Shown in pieces: positions 1 through 7,003 of a stretch of 7,205 nt of DNA (the stretch's first letter is position 1; each line of letters begins with the position of its first letter). The translations under genes and the position numbers were made by a program. The stretch covers positions 1 through 7,205 of the forward strand of contig JAJYSD010000055.1 of NCBI GenBank assembly GCA_021793745.1, read 5' to 3'. This DNA is from Bacillota bacterium. Its GTDB lineage: Bacteria > Bacillota > Bacilli > Thermoactinomycetales > DSM-44946. Below the pieces are notes generated by a model, which ran no database searches, was not told the DNA's origin, and was given only the letters and a program-made list of their open reading frames with translations.

Positions 1-1
1 C

Positions 2-628
2 GGGGGCACGGTCGGCGGCTACATCACCTTTGCGGGGGGCCACCGCCTGTTGGATGCCGGGGTGAAGGGAATCGAGGCCCTGCCCGAGGTGAACCGAAGC
101 TCCATATCGGGCATTCTGATCACGGCCCTGATGCGCTACATCCTGTTCCTGGCCGCCTTGGGGGTGGTGGCGGCAGGGCTGACTTTGGATGAGGCCAATC
201 CGCCGGCTTCCGTCTTTCAGCTGGCTGCGGGCGAGATCGGGTACAAGGTGTTCGGCATCGTGATGTGGTCGGCGGCGGTGACGTCGGTGGTGGGAGCCGC
301 CTACACCTCCGTCTCCTTTATCCGGACCTTCAGCAAGGCTTTGAACAGGCACCACAGAGGGCTGATCATCGCCTTCATCATCCTGTCGACCCTCGTGTTC
401 GTCACCGTCGGCCGTCCCGTGAAAACCCTGATCCTGGTGGGAGCGCTGAACGGTTTGATTCTGCCGATCGCTCTGGGGATCATGCTGATCGCCGCCCACC
501 GGAAATCGATCGTCGGCAACTACAAACATCCGGTGTGGCTGACGGTCTTCGGCGTTCTGGTTGTCATCGTCATGTCCTATTTGGGCGGGGTCACCCTGTT
601 TACGGAGCTGCCCAAGCTGTTCGACTGA
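2..628 (+). CDS. ycsG: NRAMP-family divalent metal/proton symporter, YcsG-like (5' truncated)
   Basis: The reading frame is already open at the left edge and ends at TGA 626-628, giving the last 208 residues of a protein that is usually about 400 long. It is an integral membrane protein. Five hydrophobic stretches are visible: [20 protein letters not shown], a segment around [54 protein letters not shown], and [17 protein letters not shown]. This matches the C-terminal half of the NRAMP-like YcsG branch. Family knowledge suggests proton-coupled uptake of a cation, but the substrate of the YcsG branch is not firmly known and the metal-binding helices that would help (TM1 and TM6) are not all visible. 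The YcsI-like gene follows after 26 bp on the same strand, the same pair seen in the B. subtilis ycsF-ycsG-ycsI-kip (pxp) cluster, so a shared transcript is likely. The true start lies outside the window; an internal TTG at 50 is not a credible start. Confidence 0.85.
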   Translation, partial: GGTVGGYITFAGGHRLLDAGVKGIEALPEVNRSSISGILITALMRYILFLAALGVVAAGLTLDEANPPASVFQLAAGEIGYKVFGIVMWSAAVTSVVGAAYTSVSFIRTFSKALNRHHRGLIIAFIILSTLVFVTVGRPVKTLILVGALNGLILPIALGIMLIAAHRKSIVGNYKHPVWLTVFGVLVVIVMSYLGGVTLFTELPKLFD

Positions 629-640
629 TTCCATTGGTCG

Positions 641-650
641 GGGAGGAGAG
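641..650 (+). promoter_or_regulatory. Ribosome binding site deciding the ycsI start
   Basis: GGGAGGAGAG lies just ahead of ATG 655, with 6 bases between the GGAGGAG core and the start codon. Because the ycsI frame stays open upstream into the transporter gene, this site is the main reason to place the start at 655. Confidence 0.75.
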
Positions 651-654
651 AAAG

Positions 655-1443
655 ATGGATGTTGCCGCCATGTCCCCCGCCGAACTGCGGGCCCTCTTCC
701 GGCGCAATGAATGGGTTCGGCCTACGGCGGGCCTGGCGAAGGGGTTTGTCCAGGCCAACCTGGTTGTGTTGAAAAAGGAGATGGCCTTCGACTTTCTGCT
801 ATTTTGTGTGCGGAATCCGAAGCCCTGCCCGGTCCTCGATGTGACGGAACCCGGCTCCCCCGTTCCCCGGCTGGTGGCACCGGAGGCCGATTTGCGGACG
901 GACCTTCCCAGGTACCGCATCTATCGGCACGGGGAGCTGGTGGAGGAGGTGACCGACATCCAGAGCTACTGGGAGGAGGATCTGGTCGCCTTTCTCCTGG
1001 GGTGCAGCTTCACCTTCGAACAGGCGCTGCTGGGTAACGGTATTCCGGTGCGCCACATCGAGGAGAAGCGCAATGTGCCGATGTACAGGACCAACATCCC
1101 GTGTGTCCCGGCAGGGCGGTTCAAAGGACCGATGGTGGTCAGCATGCGCCCTATCCCGGAGCGGGACGTGGTGCGGGCTGTACAGGTGACCTCCCGCTTT
1201 CCGGCGGTCCACGGAGCGCCGGTGCAGATCGGAAACCCGGAGGCGATCGGGATTCGCGACTTGAGCCGACCCGACTTCGGCGACCCGGTCACCATCCGGA
1301 AGGGAGAGGTTCCCGTCTTCTGGGCCTGCGGCGTCACCCCCCAGGCGGTGGCGATGGAAGTGAAGCCCGATTTCATGATCACCCACGCCCCGGGGCACAT
1401 GTTTATCACCGACCTGCGGGACGAGCAGTTCGGGGTGATGTAG
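655..1443 (+). CDS. ycsI: YcsI-like protein, D-glutamate cyclase family (DUF1445, 'putative hydro-lyase')
   Basis: This complete gene encodes 262 residues, close to the length of B. subtilis YcsI. The frame is open well upstream, but ATG 655 is chosen because GGAGGAG at 642-648 sits 6 bases before it; ATG 670 is a weaker alternative. Conserved family stretches are present along the whole length: [11 protein letters not shown] (about residues 26-36), [19 protein letters not shown] (C117, E122), [24 protein letters not shown] (H186), [13 protein letters not shown] (C225) and [13 protein letters not shown] (H244, H248). The mammalian relative DGLUCY converts D-glutamate to 5-oxo-D-proline; bacterial members are usually named 'putative hydro-lyase' and are poorly characterised. 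No signal peptide or membrane segment is seen, so it is probably cytosolic. Together with the transporter just upstream, a role near 5-oxoproline/glutamate metabolism is plausible but inferred. No pxpB/pxpC gene follows; the next element is a terminator-like structure. Confidence 0.9.
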   Translation: MDVAAMSPAELRALFRRNEWVRPTAGLAKGFVQANLVVLKKEMAFDFLLFCVRNPKPCPVLDVTEPGSPVPRLVAPEADLRTDLPRYRIYRHGELVEEVTDIQSYWEEDLVAFLLGCSFTFEQALLGNGIPVRHIEEKRNVPMYRTNIPCVPAGRFKGPMVVSMRPIPERDVVRAVQVTSRFPAVHGAPVQIGNPEAIGIRDLSRPDFGDPVTIRKGEVPVFWACGVTPQAVAMEVKPDFMITHAPGHMFITDLRDEQFGVM

Positions 1444-1565
1444 GTTTCGTCGTCAGCGGCAGGGATGCCTGACCGACTTCGGAGCCCGCGTGGCGGTCCG
1501 ACGGAAACCATCCGGGCCGCGAACTTCCAGGACTTTGAACACTGGGACTCCCGACTACGGTTTTT

Positions 1566-1656
1566 GGCCGCGGACAGGGGATCCGTGTGGCGCCGGGGAA
1601 AAGCTTTCCCGGTTATCGGCAGCCGCGCCTTGGACCTCGTCCGCGGCCTTTATTTT
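1566..1656 (+). terminator. Long rod-shaped inverted repeat with T-rich tail, probable intrinsic terminator of ycsG-ycsI
   Basis: A perfect 10-bp inverted repeat, GGCCGCGGAC at 1566-1575 and GTCCGCGGCC at 1639-1648, is followed directly by TTTATTTTT. The 63 bases inside it fold further along one axis. GG(A)TCC at 1579-1584 can pair with GGACC at 1632-1636. GGCGC at 1589-1593 can pair with GCGCC at 1625-1629. A tight hairpin forms at about 1594-1611 from GGGAAA and TTTCCC around an AGC loop. The likeliest role is termination downstream of ycsI, about 120 bases after its stop. It is unusually long for a simple terminator and also has a T run just before the stem (1561-1565), so a small structured RNA or a mobile palindromic element remains possible. 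I do not recognise SRP RNA, a T-box or a known riboswitch in it. Confidence 0.6.
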
Positions 1657-1737
1657 TCGTGCCGTTGATGGGGGCTCCTGGGAAGGAGAGGGAGGAAGAC
1701 CGGAGAAATCTTTGAAAGCGTGGGGATGGAGTTGCGA

Positions 1738-1743
1738 AAGGAG
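1738..1743 (+). promoter_or_regulatory. Ribosome binding site deciding the acetyltransferase start
   Basis: AAGGAG lies 9 bases before ATG 1753 and favours this start over ATG 1726 and GTG 1720, which lack a good site. The protein from 1753 begins MKIVLETGRLILR, a typical opening for RimJ/RimL-type GNAT proteins. Confidence 0.65.
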
Positions 1744-1752
1744 CTTGAGGGA

Positions 1753-2291
1753 ATGAAGATCGTTTTGGAGACCGGCCGCTTGATTCTGCGCCACTTTGTC
1801 ATGGGCGATCTGGATGACCTGTACCGGATCTACGCGCAGCCCGGGACGATGCGATACATCGGAAGCGGGCAGGTGCCCGGTTATTCGGAGGTGAAAGACT
1901 GGCTCCAACGTCATATAGACGAAGTGATTCCCTCCCGGGGATACGGCCTTTACGCCGCTGTCCACAGGGGGAGCGGCCGGCTGATCGGGCGCTGCGGACT
2001 CGTCGCCCAGGAAGTGGACGGTGTGGAGGAATTGGAAGTGGGCTACCTGATCGACCGGGATTATCGGGGACAGGGGCTGGCCACGGAGGCGGCAAGGGCC
2101 CTGCGGGACTTCGCGTTTCGGACGAGGCCCTCGACCGGGTCATCTCCCTGATCCAATCGCCCAATCTGGCCTCCCGCCGGGTGGCGGAGAAAAACGGCAT
2201 GCATCTGTGGAAATGGACGACGTTTCGCGGTGTGTCCGATGTCTGCGTATACCGGATCACCCGGAAAGCGTGGGAAAGGATCGGGCTGTAG
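1753..2291 (+). pseudogene. GNAT-family N-acetyltransferase (RimJ/RimL type), broken by a one-base frameshift
   Basis: GNAT enzymes move an acetyl group from acetyl-CoA to an amine, often on a protein N-terminus or a small molecule; the substrate cannot be told here. The first frame, from ATG 1753, gives the opening strand LETGRLILR and the acetyl-CoA pyrophosphate loop RGQGLA (residues 105-110). After R123 (codon 2119-2121) it runs into nine unrelated residues and stops at TGA 2149-2151, for a 132-residue product. Reading base 2121 again, in the frame beginning GAC 2121, restores the family C-terminus: DEALDRVISLIQSPNLASRR, then VAEKNGMHLWKW, ending at TAG 2289-2291. The joined protein would be 179 residues, normal for the family. 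The simplest cause is loss of one G in the run at 2120-2121, either a real mutation or a sequence error. No X XXY YYZ slippery heptamer is visible at the junction, so programmed frameshifting is unlikely. The lost part includes the conserved N-x-x-S/A-x-R-x-x-E-K-x-G region, so the truncated product is probably inactive. Confidence 0.85.
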
Positions 2292-2340
2292 GAAAACGGC
2301 GTTTGGAATCGCAAGGAGGGAGGGGATCAGAGGCCGAATA

Positions 2341-2363
2341 TTGAAATGATTCTTCAAATGATC
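2341..2363. repeat. Short AT-rich repeat upstream of the M28B peptidase gene
   Basis: In the AT-rich patch before the peptidase gene, TTGAAATGATTC (2341-2352) is followed at once by TTCAAATGATCA (2353-2364), a near tandem copy matching at 9 of 12 bases. TTGAA and TTCAA also form an inverted repeat. It could be an operator or part of a promoter, but I could not place a convincing -35/-10 pair. This is a weak call. Confidence 0.25.
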
Positions 2364-2388
2364 ACTTTTTGAAACAGGGGGGTTAGGA

Positions 2389-4509
2389 ATGGTCGGTTTT
2401 CGGGGGCGTCCCCTTGGTCGGTTGACGATTCTCTCGGTTGTTGCCCTCCTTTGTTTGTCCGTGGTGCCGGTTCAGGCGAAGTCCGAGCCCTCCCATCGGA
2501 TCGCGGGATTTTCCAAGGACAAGATGGCGTGGCAGCGGCAGTTTGAACAGCGCTTTTCGGAAGACGTAAAGGAGGAGCGGATCGCCGCCGATTCCCGGGC
2601 CCTGAGCCTGCGTCCTTCGCTGGTTGGCAGCGAGGGGAACCGGGATTCTTTGAAATATGCCGTCAGGCAGCTGAAAAAAGCGGGACTTCAGCCGGAGATC
2701 AAATCCTACGATGTTTACCTGTCCATCCCCGAAAACATCTCCGTGACCCTAACCGCTCCCGAAAAGCGGGAGCTGAAAGTGATGGAGAAGCTTCCGCCGG
2801 GTACGCCCTTTGCGAAGGACGTGGTTCCCGGGTATAACGCCTATTCCCCCGCCGGCGAGGTGGAGGCGGAGCTCGTCTATGCCAATTACGGCAGGCCTGA
2901 AGACTTTGAGGAGCTGAAGAAGCAGGGGATTTCCGTCAAGGGAAAGGTGGTGCTCGTGCGTTACGGCCGCAATTTCCGCGGGGTCAAGACGGATCAAGCG
3001 GCCAAGCACGGGGCTCGGGGAGTGATCATCTATTCCGACCCGGCTGACGATGGATTTACCCGAGGGAAAGTGTATCCGGAAGGCCCCTGGCGGCCGGCGG
3101 ACGCCATTCAACGGGGCAGCATTCTCTACATCTATCGCTATCCCGGCGATCCCTTGACTCCGGGAAATCCTTCCCTGCCGGGTGAAAAGCGCATTTCCCC
3201 CGATCAAGCCGATTCGCTGCCGACGATCCCCACCACTCCGATCTCTTACGGCCAAGCGCGCCATCTGCTGGAAAACATGAAGGGACCCGAAGCGCCGGAA
3301 TCCTGGCAGGGCGGTTTCTCCTTTCCCTATCGCCTCGGACCGGGGCCGGCCAAGGTGAAGCTGTCGTTGGATATCCGTTATGCGAAAAAGAAGGTGAATG
3401 ATGTCATTGTCCGGATTCCCGGCAGCAAATACCCGGAAGAGTTGGTGGTGATCGGAGCCCACCGGGATGGATGGGTTTACGGCGCCCGGGACAACAACTC
3501 CGGATGGTCTTCGGTGATGGAGATCGCCCGGGTTCTCGGCTCCCTGTACCAGAAGGGATGGCGTCCGGAACGTTCGATTGTGCTCGCGGGATGGGACGGG
3601 GAGGAATACGGGCTCATCGGATCGACGGAATGGGCGGAAGAGCATCGCAGGCATCTGACGAAAAATGCCGTCGCCTACCTCAATATGGATGGAACGGCCG
3701 GCCAGTACTTCGGAGCGTCCGCGGTTCCCTCCATGAAGGAATTGATTTATGCCGTGACCCGGGAGGTGACGGAGCCCCGAACCGGGACCTCCATCTATGA
3801 GGATTGGGAGAAGCGGTCGGGGGACAAGCCGCCGGCGATCGGCGCGCTGGGCAGCGGGTCCGATTATACCGCCTTTCTGCAGCATATCGGCGTTCCCTCG
3901 GCGGACACCGGCTTCAGCTCGGGGGAGGGCTTGTATCACAGCGCCTATGACAACTCCGATTCCGTTGAACGGTTGATCGATCCCGGCTATCTCCATCATG
4001 CCGCCGGTGCCCGGGTCAACGGGATCATGGCCCTCCGGCTGGCCAATGCCGATGTGCTGCCGCTTCGCTATTCCGATTATGCCGATGAAGTGCTCCGCCT
4101 CCTGAAAGAGATGGAGGAACAGGGGACGTTGGGCGTTTCGCTGGTTCCCGCCATCGAACAGGCCGAGCGGTGGAAAGAGGCGGCGGCCTCCCTGGAAAGA
4201 AACGCCCACCGCATCCTTTCCGACGGGATCGTCACCCCGGAGGAGCGCCGACAACTGCAGAGGATCAATGCGGCTCTCCGCAAGCAGGAGCGAGACTTGA
4301 CACAGCCGAAAGGGCTCCCCGGCCGCCCTTGGTATAAGCATCAAATCTGGGCGCCGGGTCTGACCACCGGGTATGCGGCGCAGCCCCTGCCCGCCCTGGC
4401 GGAAGCGCTGCAGAGCGGGGACCGGAAGGCTCTGCAGAGGGCCGTCGATCAGCTTCAAAAATCGCTATTGGAAGCCACCCGAACGGCTAAACGGGCGACA
4501 AGCCGATAA
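2389..4509 (+). CDS. Exported zinc peptidase of the glutamate carboxypeptidase II family (M28B: PA + M28 + dimerisation domain)
   Basis: The 706-residue protein starts at ATG 2389 after AGGGGGG (2376-2382). A Sec signal peptide is clear: RGRPLGR, a hydrophobic core, and likely cleavage after VQA (about residue 30). There is no lipobox, so the enzyme is probably secreted. From family knowledge of human GCPII, the domains are a PA domain (about 130-270), an M28 catalytic domain (about 335-570) and a helical dimerisation domain (about 580-700, with LPGRPWYKHQIWAP). All zinc ligands and the catalytic base are visible: H358 in GAHRDGW, D368 in DNNSG, the E405/E406 pair in WDGEEYG, D434 in NMDG, and H517 in YHSAYDN. 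The spacing matches GCPII H377, D387, E424/E425 and D453. It should therefore cleave a residue from peptides. The glutamate pocket is only partly kept: R210 matches R197, Y552 matches Y516 and Y700 matches Y662, but N257 is S244 and K699 is G661, so specificity may not be for glutamate. It is followed by its own terminator, and no partner gene is evident. Confidence 0.93.
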   Translation: MVGFRGRPLGRLTILSVVALLCLSVVPVQAKSEPSHRIAGFSKDKMAWQRQFEQRFSEDVKEERIAADSRALSLRPSLVGSEGNRDSLKYAVRQLKKAGLQPEIKSYDVYLSIPENISVTLTAPEKRELKVMEKLPPGTPFAKDVVPGYNAYSPAGEVEAELVYANYGRPEDFEELKKQGISVKGKVVLVRYGRNFRGVKTDQAAKHGARGVIIYSDPADDGFTRGKVYPEGPWRPADAIQRGSILYIYRYPGDPLTPGNPSLPGEKRISPDQADSLPTIPTTPISYGQARHLLENMKGPEAPESWQGGFSFPYRLGPGPAKVKLSLDIRYAKKKVNDVIVRIPGSKYPEELVVIGAHRDGWVYGARDNNSGWSSVMEIARVLGSLYQKGWRPERSIVLAGWDGEEYGLIGSTEWAEEHRRHLTKNAVAYLNMDGTAGQYFGASAVPSMKELIYAVTREVTEPRTGTSIYEDWEKRSGDKPPAIGALGSGSDYTAFLQHIGVPSADTGFSSGEGLYHSAYDNSDSVERLIDPGYLHHAAGARVNGIMALRLANADVLPLRYSDYADEVLRLLKEMEEQGTLGVSLVPAIEQAERWKEAAASLERNAHRILSDGIVTPEERRQLQRINAALRKQERDLTQPKGLPGRPWYKHQIWAPGLTTGYAAQPLPALAEALQSGDRKALQRAVDQLQKSLLEATRTAKRATSR

Positions 4510-4514
4510 AAATG

Positions 4515-4554
4515 CCGGGCGGCAGGCCGGAAAGTCGGTCTGCCGCCGGTTTTT
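4515..4554 (+). terminator. Rho-independent terminator after the M28B peptidase gene
   Basis: GGCGGCAG at 4518-4525 pairs with CTGCCGCC at 4540-4547, with further CCG/CGG pairing inside and TTTTT at 4550-4554. It begins six bases after the TAA stop of the peptidase gene and cleanly separates that gene from the transporter operon. Confidence 0.88.
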
Positions 4555-4860
4555 GTTCCGGGGGAGAAAAAAGCCGAGATGCATTTGGCCAATTTGTTCA
4601 ACATTTCTTAGTAAGTTTATTCCAGGAGAATGGAAAAATCGACGGGCATCGGAGCCCGCAAATGCGCCGACTCAGGCCGGGGAGGCCCGCATGCCCCGCT
4701 CGCCTGAATACGAATATCCTCGCAAGACCGGAGCCGGGGGCGATGGAGGACGGCGGTGCGAGAGAAAGATCTCCCTTCAATATTTTCACGATCGGGCCGG
4801 ATGGCGGCGGATCCGTTACCAAAGGTGGGAAAGGGGCGATTTCTCGGACATGAATGCCGT
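4555..4860. other. Gene-free spacer between the peptidase terminator and the transporter promoter
   Basis: No credible gene is seen on either strand: the open frames lack ribosome binding sites, have low-complexity P/R/G-rich translations and resemble no family I know. An AT-rich patch at about 4580-4640 breaks the GC-rich background. Small hairpins are possible: CGGGC/GCCCG at 4643-4658, and CGGAT/ATCCG around a GGCGGCGG loop near 4797-4814. I recognise no riboswitch, and the transporter promoter lies downstream of this stretch. Confidence 0.5.
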
Positions 4861-4881
4861 TTCAATTAATTTTTTTTATTA

Positions 4882-4890
4882 TGTTATAAT
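4882..4890 (+). promoter_or_regulatory. Extended -10 promoter (housekeeping sigma) for the transporter operon
   Basis: TGTTATAAT is a perfect extended -10 (TGn + TATAAT, with TATAAT at 4885-4890) in an AT-rich island at 4861-4890. The -35 region is poor (best is TTCAAT at 4861-4866, spacer 18), as is common for extended -10 promoters. Transcription would begin near 4896-4898, giving a leader of only about 18 bases that is almost entirely the ribosome binding site. Confidence 0.75.
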
Positions 4891-4900
4891 GAACGAGAAC

Positions 4901-4917
4901 AGGAGGTTGTTAATGTG
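4901..4917 (+). promoter_or_regulatory. Ribosome binding site and GTG start of the binding-protein gene
   Basis: AGGAGG at 4901-4906 is 8 bases before GTG 4915. An ATG at 4913 overlaps this GTG but is followed directly by TGA (ATGTGA), so it cannot start a protein. The GTG is therefore the start, leading into a standard lipoprotein signal peptide. Confidence 0.8.
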
Positions 4918-5940
4918 AATCCATTTTCCAAAAAAATGCCGAAATGGACGATTGGACTCCTTTCGGCGGTGCTGATTTTGACCTTGGCGGCGTGTGCGAC
5001 TCCGCCGGAAGTGGAACAGGGGCAGGATGAACCCATCGTCTTTGCGGATGCCGGATGGGACAGCCTGCGCTTCCACAACAGCGTGGCTCAGGCGATCATT
5101 GAGCACGGGTACGGTTTCAAGACCGACGTGACGCCCGGGTCCACCCCCAACACCCTGACGGGATTGGAGCAGGGGGATATCGATGTGTACATGGAGATCT
5201 GGACGGGCAATGTGAAGGAACAGTGGGAAAAACTCCTGGATAGCGGAAATGTGATCCAGGTGTCTACCAACTTTGACGACAACCGGCAAGGATTTTATGT
5301 GCCGACGTATATGATCAAAGGCGACAAGAAACGGGGCATCAAACCGATGGCGCCGGATCTGAAATCGGTTCAGGATCTGCCCCGTTACAAGGATCTCTTT
5401 GAGGATCCGGAAAACCCCGGAAAGGCGCGGATTATCGGATCACCCACCGGATGGGCAGTTGACGGAATTTTGGAACAAAAGGTGAAGACCTACGGCTTGG
5501 ACAAGGATTTCACCTATTTCCGGCCGGGTTCCGACGCGGCCCTCACCAGCTCTTTGACCGATGCCTATGAAAAGGGCGAGCCCTGGGTGGGGTACTACTG
5601 GGAGCCCACCTGGGTGATGGGGAAATACGATATGACCCTGCTGGAGGAGCCGCCCTTCGACCAGAAGACCTGGGAGGACGGATACGGGACGGCATTCCCG
5701 GCGCAACCGGTGGAAATCGCCATCCATAAAAGCCTGGAGGAACGCGCCCCCGAAGTGGTGGAGTTTCTCAAGCAATACCAGACCAGTGCCGAAGTGACCA
5801 ACGAGGCCCTGGCTTACATGCGGGATCATGACGCGGACAGCGACGAGGCCGCCCGGTGGTTCCTCAAGGAACACGAAGCGATGTGGACCCAGTGGGTGCC
5901 CGAAGAGGTGGCGGCGAAGGTGAAGGAGTCCCTGAAATAG
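4915..5940 (+). CDS. ABC transporter substrate-binding lipoprotein, glycine betaine/choline type (OpuAC/ProX-like)
   Basis: This 341-residue protein captures substrate outside the cell and delivers it to the permease encoded next. The signal peptide KKMPKWTIGLLSAVLILTLA ends in the lipobox LAAC with the lipidated Cys27, so the mature protein is anchored to the outer face of the membrane. The rest is one OpuAC-type domain. Aromatic residues that in this family form a cage around a quaternary ammonium group are plentiful at the expected motifs: W48 in AGWDS, W96 in MEIWTGN, Y128/Y132, W180 in PTGW, and Y227, Y228, W229 and W233 in GYYWEPTW. This supports glycine betaine, choline, carnitine or a related osmolyte, but not which one. 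The gene has its own extended -10 promoter and comes first in the operon, with 196 bases before the permease gene. The order differs from B. subtilis opuA, where the binding protein is last. Confidence 0.9.
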   Translation: MNPFSKKMPKWTIGLLSAVLILTLAACATPPEVEQGQDEPIVFADAGWDSLRFHNSVAQAIIEHGYGFKTDVTPGSTPNTLTGLEQGDIDVYMEIWTGNVKEQWEKLLDSGNVIQVSTNFDDNRQGFYVPTYMIKGDKKRGIKPMAPDLKSVQDLPRYKDLFEDPENPGKARIIGSPTGWAVDGILEQKVKTYGLDKDFTYFRPGSDAALTSSLTDAYEKGEPWVGYYWEPTWVMGKYDMTLLEEPPFDQKTWEDGYGTAFPAQPVEIAIHKSLEERAPEVVEFLKQYQTSAEVTNEALAYMRDHDADSDEAARWFLKEHEAMWTQWVPEEVAAKVKESLK

Positions 5941-5944
5941 TATT

Positions 5945-5984
5945 CCCGTGGACGGAAATAGGGAGGGTGTCCTCTTCCGCCGGG
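5945..5984 (+). other. Imperfect stem-loop just after the binding-protein gene
   Basis: Nested arms CCCG 5945-5948/CGGG 5981-5984 and CGGAA 5953-5957/TTCCG 5975-5979, with a short AGG/CCT inside, form an interrupted hairpin four bases after the TAG stop. There is no T run behind it, so it is unlikely to end transcription efficiently. It could protect the upstream mRNA and help make more binding protein than permease, as in other ABC importers. The rest of the gap, to 6123, shows nothing I can name. Confidence 0.3.
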
Positions 5985-6136
5985 CAAGGCGCGGGTTTCC
6001 CGGGCTCGGGGCGGTGGAGGCGGGGATGTTTTGCAAAGGGGCAATTCTCGGACGCGGGCAGGTATGGCTTGTCAGGGGTTCGTTCATCTCATTTCGAAAA
6101 GAGAGGTGACGTGGAGGCTTCGCAGGGAGCACAGTC

Positions 6137-7003
6137 ATGATGAATCAATTTCCTGATTTTCGTTTGGATGTCGGTGGATACGTAGAGGACCTGATCCGTT
6201 TTTTGACCACCCATTTGACCGGTTTTTTCGATGCGGTCAAAATGGTGACCCTGACCTTCCTGTACAATGTGGAACTCTTCATGGGATGGCTTCCCTGGTG
6301 GGTGATCATCCTGATCGCTTTCCTCCTCGGCTGGCGGCTGGTTCATCTCCCCGCCGGCATTACCTTCGGCCTTCTTCTGTTCCTGGTGGGATCCTTCGGT
6401 TATTGGGACATGATGATTCTGACTTTGTCCATCGTGCTCACCTCCGTGGCGATCTCCCTCCTGATCGGAATTCCGGTGGGCATCCTGATGGCTTACAGCC
6501 GGTTTGCGGAGGCGGTGATGCGTCCCATCCTGGATGCCATGCAGACGATGCCCAGCTTCGTCTATCTGATCCCGGCCATCATGCTGTTCGGCCTGGGAAA
6601 GGTTTCGGCGCTGTTTGCCACCGTCATCTATGCGCTTCCTCCGGTGATCCGTTTGACCAACCTCGCCCTCCGGGAGGTTTCCCGGGAGATGATCGAAGCG
6701 GCCCTTTCCTTCGGCTCTTCCCGCTGGCAAATGCTGAGAAAGGTTCAGATTCCGCAAGCGCTGCCCACCATCATGGCGGGAATCAACCAGACCACCATGA
6801 TGGCGCTGGCGATGGTGGTGATCGCTTCCCTGGTCGGGGCCAAGGGGCTCGGCATGGAAGTGTTGATCGCCATCAACCGGGTGGATATCGACCGCGGGTT
6901 TGAGGCCGGGCTTTCCATCGTCATTTTGGCGATTATCATCGATCGAATCACCCAAGGCATCGCCAATCGCTACAATTACAAAAAGGAGCAGGGCCATGTC
7001 TGA
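6137..7003 (+). CDS. ABC transporter permease, glycine betaine/proline type (OpuAB/ProW-like)
   Basis: This 288-residue membrane protein forms the channel of the importer. The start is ATG 6137, or the ATG immediately after it at 6140; AGGGAG at 6124-6129 serves either one. A soluble N-terminal part of about 50 residues containing a DAVKMVTLTFLYNVE helix is followed by several hydrophobic spans, including WWVIILIAFLLGW (54-66), FGLLLFLVGSFGYW, MILTLSIVLTSVAISLLIGI, a stretch ending IPAIMLFGLG, and ALAMVVIASLVGAKGLG. The cytoplasmic coupling loop that contacts the ATPase is intact: EAALSFGSSRWQ begins at E187 with G193 in place, followed by KVQIPQALP. Length and layout match ProW/OpuAB proteins. 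Its last 8 bases overlap the start of the ATPase gene, so translation of the two is probably coupled. Transcription most likely comes from the promoter at 4882-4890. Confidence 0.93.
   Translation: MMNQFPDFRLDVGGYVEDLIRFLTTHLTGFFDAVKMVTLTFLYNVELFMGWLPWWVIILIAFLLGWRLVHLPAGITFGLLLFLVGSFGYWDMMILTLSIVLTSVAISLLIGIPVGILMAYSRFAEAVMRPILDAMQTMPSFVYLIPAIMLFGLGKVSALFATVIYALPPVIRLTNLALREVSREMIEAALSFGSSRWQMLRKVQIPQALPTIMAGINQTTMMALAMVVIASLVGAKGLGMEVLIAINRVDIDRGFEAGLSIVILAIIIDRITQGIANRYNYKKEQGHV

Noticed and set aside
1566..1650. Signal recognition particle RNA or T-box leader
   Set aside because: The rod shape suggested SRP RNA, but the conserved GGAA-loop region and AGCAG side are absent, and there is no T-box sequence.
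1720..1752. Earlier starts (GTG 1720, ATG 1726) for the acetyltransferase
   Set aside because: They lack a good ribosome binding site and add residues not typical of the family; ATG 1753 has AAGGAG 9 bases upstream.
2100..2160. Programmed -1 frameshifting in the acetyltransferase gene
   Set aside because: No slippery heptamer is visible near 2119-2123, and the truncated product would lack essential conserved regions.
2749..4458. A 569-codon open frame on the - strand across the peptidase gene
   Set aside because: It is a shadow of the + strand gene caused by GC-rich codon use; the + frame has a signal peptide, all catalytic motifs, a ribosome binding site and a terminator.
4598..4865. Two short - strand frames and a 25-codon + strand frame from ATG 4630 in the spacer
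   Set aside because: There is no properly spaced ribosome binding site, the composition is low-complexity and no family is recognisable.
4555..4900. A c-di-AMP (ydaO-type) or other riboswitch upstream of the osmolyte transporter
   Set aside because: Such switches sometimes precede osmolyte transporters, but I see none of the conserved core, and the extended -10 promoter lies directly before the ribosome binding site, leaving no room for a leader RNA.
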